Assembly (NCBI RefSeq): GCF_900114345.1
Contig: NZ_FOZJ01000002.1
Coordinates: 310,001-374,000 of the forward strand
Direction: 5' to 3'
Origin: Microbacterium sp. cf046
GTDB taxonomy: Bacteria > Actinomycetota > Actinomycetes > Actinomycetales > Microbacteriaceae
DNA length: 64,000 nt
Made by a program: the position numbers and the translations under genes. Below are positions 59,624 to 64,000 of this stretch, piece after piece; position 1 is the first letter of the stretch; every line of letters begins with the position of its first letter. The notes under the pieces are model-generated. The model was given only the letters and a program-made list of their open reading frames with translations. It was not told where the DNA came from and searched no databases.

Positions 59624-60646
59624 ATGGCCAACCTCATCGGGCGCATGAATGCACTCATCGCGCGGATCACGGCGTGGGCTCTGACCCTCAAACCCGTGCG
59701 CGCGTTCCTGCTCTACAGCGAGCACCGCGGCCCGATGCTGGCCGACAGCGTGACCTATCGCACCCTGTTCAGCGTGTTCGCCGGCGTGCTGCTCGGCTTC
59801 TCGCTCGCGGGGCTCTTCCTCTCGGGCAACCCGGCCGCGTTCCAGTCGCTCATCGACTCGGTCGACGCCGCGATCCCCGGCCTTGTCGGAGAAGACGGCA
59901 TCATCGATCCGTCGACGATCCAGGTGCCCGCCGGCCTCACGATCGCGACCGTCCTGTCGATCGTCGGCCTCGTCGGCGCGTCGATCGGGGCGATCGGGTC
60001 ACTGCGCGCTGCGTTCCACTCGCTGGCCGGCAAGCTCACCGACGACCTGTTCTGGATCTGGGCGATGGTGCGCAACCTCGTGATCGCCATCGGCATCGGG
60101 GCTGCGTTCGCAGCATCCGCCGTCATCACGTTCTACGCGAACGCGGGAATCGGCGCGTTCAGCGAGTGGCTGGGGCGCTCGGCCGAAGACCCGCTCTCGC
60201 TCATCGGCACACGTGTGGTCTCGCTGCTGGTCGTCTTCGTGCTGGATGCCGCCGCCATCGCCGTGCTCTTCCGCACGCTCTCGGGGGTCAAGCCGTCGAT
60301 CCGCGCGCTGCTGCCCGGCGCGCTGCTCGGCGCGGTCGGCCTCACGGTGCTGCAGCAGCTGTCGAGCCTGTTCGTCGCGGGCGCGAGCGCGAATCCGCTG
60401 CTCGCGTCGTTCGCGTCGCTGATCGCCCTGCTGCTGTGGTTCAACCTCTCGGCGCAGGTGATTCTGATCGCCGGCGCGTACATCATCACGAGCGTCGACG
60501 AGGAGCAGGACCGCATCCGCGCCCGCTTCGGTGCGTCGACCTTCGCGCAGCGCCGGGTGAAGCAGGCCGAAGAAGCGGTGCGCGTCGCCGCCGACGAACT
60601 GCGGCAGGCGCGGCGGGAGGAGAAGAAGGAACGGGTCGGCAGATGA
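59624..60646 (+). CDS. YihY/BrkB-family membrane protein
   Basis: 340 residues. Six transmembrane helices in the YihY pattern, with MLADSVTYRTLFSVFAGVLL near the start, and LLALLLWFNLSAQVILIAGA-like end (IALLLWFNLSAQVILIAGAY near 265). The C-terminal 50 residues are charged and cytoplasmic. Function of the family is unsettled. It overlaps the next gene by 4 bp. Confidence 0.88.
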   Translation: MANLIGRMNALIARITAWALTLKPVRAFLLYSEHRGPMLADSVTYRTLFSVFAGVLLGFSLAGLFLSGNPAAFQSLIDSVDAAIPGLVGEDGIIDPSTIQVPAGLTIATVLSIVGLVGASIGAIGSLRAAFHSLAGKLTDDLFWIWAMVRNLVIAIGIGAAFAASAVITFYANAGIGAFSEWLGRSAEDPLSLIGTRVVSLLVVFVLDAAAIAVLFRTLSGVKPSIRALLPGALLGAVGLTVLQQLSSLFVAGASANPLLASFASLIALLLWFNLSAQVILIAGAYIITSVDEEQDRIRARFGASTFAQRRVKQAEEAVRVAADELRQARREEKKERVGR

Positions 60647-61431
60647 CCGAATGGGTGCCGACCTACACGTCCGCCCAGGTGCGGGCGGCGGAGCGACCCG
60701 AGCTCGCGAAGGGCACACCGCTCATGCTGTGGGCGGCGCGCGCCCTCGCGCAGATCGTCGCGGACGAACTGGTCGACCCGGGCGTGACGGGGCGGGATGC
60801 CGAGCAGCAGTTTCCGGGTGAACTGGGTGCGCCACTCATGGGACGCCTGCTCGTGCTCGCCGGCAAAGGCGACAACGGAGGAGACGCGCTCTACGCAGCC
60901 GCGGCGCTGCTGCAGTGGATGCCGCTGCGCGCAGCGACCGCGGAGGCTCCGGCCGACGCCCTCGGGGTGGACGTGCTCTGCACGTCGGGAACGGCCCACG
61001 AGCAGGCGCTTGCGACCGCGCTGGCCGCGGGCGCTCGGCGCGTCGAGCTCGGGGAGGTGAGCGCGCGGGCGGGGGAGTACGACCTGGTGCTCGACGGGGT
61101 GCTCGGGATCGGAACGGGCGCTGACCCCGCGCTGCGGGGCTCGGCGCGCGAGGCCGTCGAGGTGCTGCTCCCGCATGTCAGGGCGGGGCGACCCCGGGTG
61201 ATCGCGGTGGACCTGCCGAGCGGACTGCAGCCCGACGACGGCACCACGGGCGATGACGTGGTGCTGCCGGCATCCGTCACCGTCACGTTCGGCGGCCTGA
61301 AGACCGGCCTCGTCACCGGCCGTGGGCCGGAGCTGTGCGGCGCGATCGTGCTGGTCGAGTTCGACCTGCCGTTCGCCTCGCCGCCGGTCGGGTCCGGTCC
61401 GGTCGCCTACGCGATGCTCGGGCGCCCCTAG
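60643..61431 (+). CDS. nnrE: NAD(P)H-hydrate epimerase
   Basis: 262 residues from ATG 60643. The YjeF N-terminal fold is shown by the phosphate-binding loop LVLAGKGDNGGDALYAAAAL near residue 69, DLVLDGVLGIGTGADPALRG near 148 and VIAVDLPSGLQPDDG near 186. There is no C-terminal dehydratase domain, so this is the epimerase alone. It repairs damaged NAD(P)H. The start AT-rich prefix VPTYTSAQVRAAE is typical. Confidence 0.88.
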   Translation: MTEWVPTYTSAQVRAAERPELAKGTPLMLWAARALAQIVADELVDPGVTGRDAEQQFPGELGAPLMGRLLVLAGKGDNGGDALYAAAALLQWMPLRAATAEAPADALGVDVLCTSGTAHEQALATALAAGARRVELGEVSARAGEYDLVLDGVLGIGTGADPALRGSAREAVEVLLPHVRAGRPRVIAVDLPSGLQPDDGTTGDDVVLPASVTVTFGGLKTGLVTGRGPELCGAIVLVEFDLPFASPPVGSGPVAYAMLGRP

Positions 61432-61877
61432 TCGTCGTCGGCGTGCGGGTTGCCGTCCTTGTCGTGACCGAACGCGTTGCCGTTGCCGTGCCTCGGCGTG
61501 GGCTCGTTCGAGTCGTCGTCGGACGAGTCGCCCGTGTCCTTGCCGTTGCCCTTGTCTTTCTCGAGCCCGTTGCCCTGGCCGGGGAAGCCCGGTGAGTTCT
61601 TGTCGAGCCCGTTGCCCTGCCCCGGGAAGGCCGGTGAGTCCTTGTGCAGTCCCCACCCGTGGCCTTGGCCCGGGAAGTCGGGGGAGTCCTTGTGGTGGCC
61701 CCACGCCTTGCCCTCGCCGTCACCGGGGGTGTCGTCCCCTTGGGCGACCACGGCGGGCGTGCCACCGGGCAGCACGGCGCTGATCGGCAGCCCGAACGCG
61801 AGCGCGGGAACGAGCAGGGCGGTGGCCGCGACCGCGGCCACGACACCACCTGCGATGAGCAGCTTCTTCGACCCCAT
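61428..61877 (-). CDS. Exported protein with three Asp/Gly/Pro-rich repeats
   Basis: 149 residues from ATG 61877, preceded by GAGGTG. Residues 5-29 are one hydrophobic helix (signal anchor or signal peptide). Residues 62-106 contain three copies of a 14-16-residue repeat with the core K-D/N-SP-x-FPGQGxG. The rest is Asp-, Gly- and Asn-rich. No known domain. Its stop overlaps the convergent epimerase stop. Confidence 0.65.
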   Translation of the reverse strand: MGSKKLLIAGGVVAAVAATALLVPALAFGLPISAVLPGGTPAVVAQGDDTPGDGEGKAWGHHKDSPDFPGQGHGWGLHKDSPAFPGQGNGLDKNSPGFPGQGNGLEKDKGNGKDTGDSSDDDSNEPTPRHGNGNAFGHDKDGNPHADDD

Positions 61878-61975
61878 CGGGCACCTCGTTCGGGCGGGGG
61901 AGCGCCGCTTGCGGCGAGCGTACCACCGGCGGGGTCCCGCGGCACCTGGTGCGGGCAGCGGGGGCCCGCGCCGCG

Positions 61976-62384
61976 GGTTCGTCCGTCACCTGTGTACGCC
62001 GAGCGCGGCGTTCACCGTGCGTTGGTGACGGATGAACATCGTCGGCGCCCTGTGCTCAGGGTTCGTCCGTCACCTGTGTACGCCGAGCGCGGCGTTCACT
62101 GTGCGTTGGTGACGGATGAGCGCGGGGGCGCCCTGTGCTCAGGGTTCGTCCGTCACCTGTGTACGCCGAACGCGGCGTTCACCGTGCGTTGGTGACGGAT
62201 GAACGTCGTCGGCACCCTGTGCTCAGGGTTCGTCCGTCACCTGTGTACGCCGAACGCTGCGTTCACCGTGCGTTGGTGACGGATGAACATCGTCGGCGCC
62301 CTGTGCTCAGGGTTCGTCCGTCACCTGTGTACGCCGAACGCGGCGTTCACGGTGCGTTGGTGACGGATGAGCGCAGGGGCGCCG
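61976..62384. repeat. Array of five ~84-bp units, each a long stem with an inner palindrome
   Basis: Units begin with GGTTCGTCCGTCACC at 61976, 62060, 62143, 62227 and 62311. In each, GTTCGTCCGTCACC pairs with GGTGACGGATGAAC (GAGC in units 2 and 5) over 14 bp, the change being compatible with G-U pairing. Between the arms is GARCGCNGCGTTC, a 13-bp palindrome kept in all units. Linkers vary (ATCGTCGGCGCCC or a shorter form). It occupies most of the 650 bp between the exported-protein gene and glgP, where no gene is supported. Confidence 0.9.
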
Positions 62385-62524
62385 CGACGAACGCAACACG
62401 CGCGGGCCGATGAACGCCGGCGGGGACGGGTCGCGCGGCATCCGCACATGAAGACCTTATTAAACCCCGACCGCGACGGCCCCCACGAATCGTGAATATC
62501 GGGACTGGTCGGTAGTTTCGTACC

Positions 62525-64000
62525 ATGCCCCTCGAGCCCACCAGCGCGCCCTCCGACGCCACGTCGGTCCACCCGCTCCACGCGACGCACCCCCTGGCGA
62601 TTGCACCCGTGTCGGCGCCGGCGAGCACGGTCGACGGATTCGTGCGCGAATTCCTGCAGAACCTCAACTTCGACCGCGGCGTGGCCCTGTCGACCTCGAG
62701 CGTGACCGACCGCTACTACGCCCTCGCGTATACGGTGCGCGACTACCTCATGGCCCGCTGGCTCGAAGACGGCCGTCGCCAGCGCGAGGTGCAGGCCAAG
62801 GGCGTCGCGTACCTCTCGGCCGAGTATCTGCTCGGCAGGCAGCTCGACAACAACCTGCTCGCGAGCGGCCTCACCGACATCGCGACCGAAGCGCTCGCCG
62901 CATGCGGCCTCGACCTCGACGAGCTGCGCCAGCAGGAGGTCGAGCCCGGCCTCGGCAACGGAGGCCTCGGGCGCCTGGCCGCATGCTTCATCGACTCCCT
63001 GGCCACCATGGGCGTGCCGAACACCGGGTACGGCATCCGGTACGAGTACGGCATCTTCCGCCAGACATTCGTCGACGGCCAGCAGGTCGAGCAGCCCGAC
63101 GCGTGGCTGGCCTACGGGTCGCCCTGGGAGTTCCCGCACCCCGAGGCCGCGCAGACCATCTCGTTCGGCGGCCGCACCGAGACCTACGACGACGGCGGCG
63201 TCACCCGCTCCCGCTGGATCCCCGCGTGGAGCGTGCAGGCGGTGCCCTACAACTACATGGTCCCGGGCTACCAGAACGGGCGTGTGAACACCCTGCGCCT
63301 GTGGAGCGCCGTCGCCACCAACTCATTCGACCTGCGCGTGTTCAACTCGGGCGACTACGAGGAGGCCGTGCGCGCGCAGACCTACGCCGAGAACATCTCC
63401 AAGGTGCTCTACCCCGAGGACTCCACCCGGCAGGGCAAGGAGCTGCGCCTGCAGCAGCAGTACTTCTTCGTCGCGGCATCCATCAAGGACTTCCTCGAGG
63501 TGACCCTGCCGAAGGGCTTCGACCTGACGAAGCTGCCCGAGCGCATCATCTTCCAGTTGAACGACACGCACCCCGTGATCGCGGTGCCCGAGCTCATGCG
63601 GGTGCTCGTCGACGAGCGGGGGATGGAGTGGGATGCTGCATGGGCGATCACGCAGCAGTGCTTCGCATACACCTGCCACACGCTGCTGCCCGAGGCGCTC
63701 GAGGTGTGGTCGGTCGAGCTGCTCGGCCAGCTGCTGCCGCGCCACCTCGAGATCATCTACCGCATCAACGACGACTTCCTGGATGCCGTGCGCGAGCGTT
63801 TCGGCGACGATGAGATGCGCATCCGCGACATGTCGATCATCGGCGAGTTCCCGGTGCGGTCGGTGCGCATGGCGTACCTCGCTACCGTGGCCGGGGCAAA
63901 GGTCAACGGCGTCGCCGAGCTGCACTCGCAGCTGCTGCGCGACAAGGTGCTGCCCGATTTCAACGAGTTCTTCCCGGGGAAGTTCACGAACGTCACGAAC
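62525..64000 (+). CDS. glgP: Glycogen/alpha-glucan phosphorylase (C-terminus outside window)
   Basis: 492 codons from ATG 62525 to the window edge without a stop; the family is about 800-850 residues, so about 60 percent is present. GT35 signatures: GVAYLSAEYLLGRQLDNNLL near residue 93, EPGLGNGGLGRLAACFIDSL near 139, GYGIRYEYGIFRQTFVDGQQ near 166, and FQLNDTHPVIAVPELMRVLV near 343. The pyridoxal-phosphate lysine lies beyond the edge. It releases glucose-1-phosphate from glycogen or maltodextrin. The repeat array ends about 140 bp upstream. Confidence 0.95.
   Translation, partial: MPLEPTSAPSDATSVHPLHATHPLAIAPVSAPASTVDGFVREFLQNLNFDRGVALSTSSVTDRYYALAYTVRDYLMARWLEDGRRQREVQAKGVAYLSAEYLLGRQLDNNLLASGLTDIATEALAACGLDLDELRQQEVEPGLGNGGLGRLAACFIDSLATMGVPNTGYGIRYEYGIFRQTFVDGQQVEQPDAWLAYGSPWEFPHPEAAQTISFGGRTETYDDGGVTRSRWIPAWSVQAVPYNYMVPGYQNGRVNTLRLWSAVATNSFDLRVFNSGDYEEAVRAQTYAENISKVLYPEDSTRQGKELRLQQQYFFVAASIKDFLEVTLPKGFDLTKLPERIIFQLNDTHPVIAVPELMRVLVDERGMEWDAAWAITQQCFAYTCHTLLPEALEVWSVELLGQLLPRHLEIIYRINDDFLDAVRERFGDDEMRIRDMSIIGEFPVRSVRMAYLATVAGAKVNGVAELHSQLLRDKVLPDFNEFFPGKFTNVTN

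Noticed and set aside
61976..62384. CRISPR array
   Set aside because: The whole unit, including the part that would be spacer, repeats with few changes, units contain internal palindromes of 84-bp period, and no cas gene is nearby.
62135..62413. Protein encoded by the array (repeated VRPSPVYAERGVHRALVTDE-like translation)
   Set aside because: The unit length of 83 or 84 bp breaks the frame between some copies, there is no start signal, and changes follow the stem structure, not the codons.

Overview
The window is high-GC actinobacterial chromosome, most likely from a Microbacterium species or a close relative in Microbacteriaceae. The evidence is a 16S gene with typical Microbacteriaceae variable regions, a 23S gene with the actinobacterial extra block in domain III, a spacer without tRNAs, and a long run of core genes in the order known from actinobacteria (tyrS ... 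TPR protein, HAD phosphatase, small protein, tlyA, nadK, recN, pyrG, NUDIX, xerD, parA, scpA, scpB, rluB, tyrA, cmk, der). The genus is inference; a 16S search would settle it.

Layout. 1-5465: a membrane protein cut by the window edge and a SatD-type regulator with two matching operator-like sites, a VOC protein, tyrS, a DUF4184 membrane protein, a flavin monooxygenase and a HEAT-repeat protein. 5466-11346: one complete rRNA operon (promoter, leader, 16S, hairpin-rich spacer, 23S, 5S, terminator), with long-range pairing segments that can form the 16S and 23S processing stems. 11389-27455: the core operon, starting with a TPR protein whose N-terminus is 17 tandem copies of a charged 10-residue repeat. 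27452-38000: accessory housekeeping genes (acetyltransferases, a NUDIX-NYN fusion, S4 protein, YhhN, LtrA, tRNA-Pro, a PadR/HAAS pair, a glutamine synthetase-like/RidA/GNAT cluster, an aldo/keto reductase). 38000-49000: secreted and surface proteins (a beta-helix protein under a LacI-type operator, a PxKF protein, DUF2510 and lipoprotein genes), a DUF222/HNH endonuclease with a near-consensus SOS box, and several non-coding repeats.

49000-59526 holds a complete-looking type IVa pilus locus: a structured leader, major pilin, an intergenic hairpin, three minor pilin-like genes, prepilin peptidase, PilM, PilN, PilO, the retraction ATPase PilT and platform protein PilC on the plus strand, and the extension ATPase PilB convergent on the minus strand. 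No secretin is present, as expected for a single-membrane cell. The pilA-pilC genes look less GC-rich than their neighbours.

59624-64000: a YihY/BrkB membrane protein, NAD(P)H-hydrate epimerase, a repeat-containing exported protein, a striking array of five ~84-bp units that each fold into a long stem, and the 5' part of glycogen phosphorylase.

The items most worth following up are the 84-bp nested-palindrome array (with a single relative at 44507-44568), the structured pilA leader plus intergenic hairpin, the PilX-like protein with a beta-solenoid-like body, the repeat-rich TPR protein just behind the rRNA terminator, the 22-bp degenerate repeats next to the SOS-linked HNH gene, and the paired operators at the SatD-type gene.
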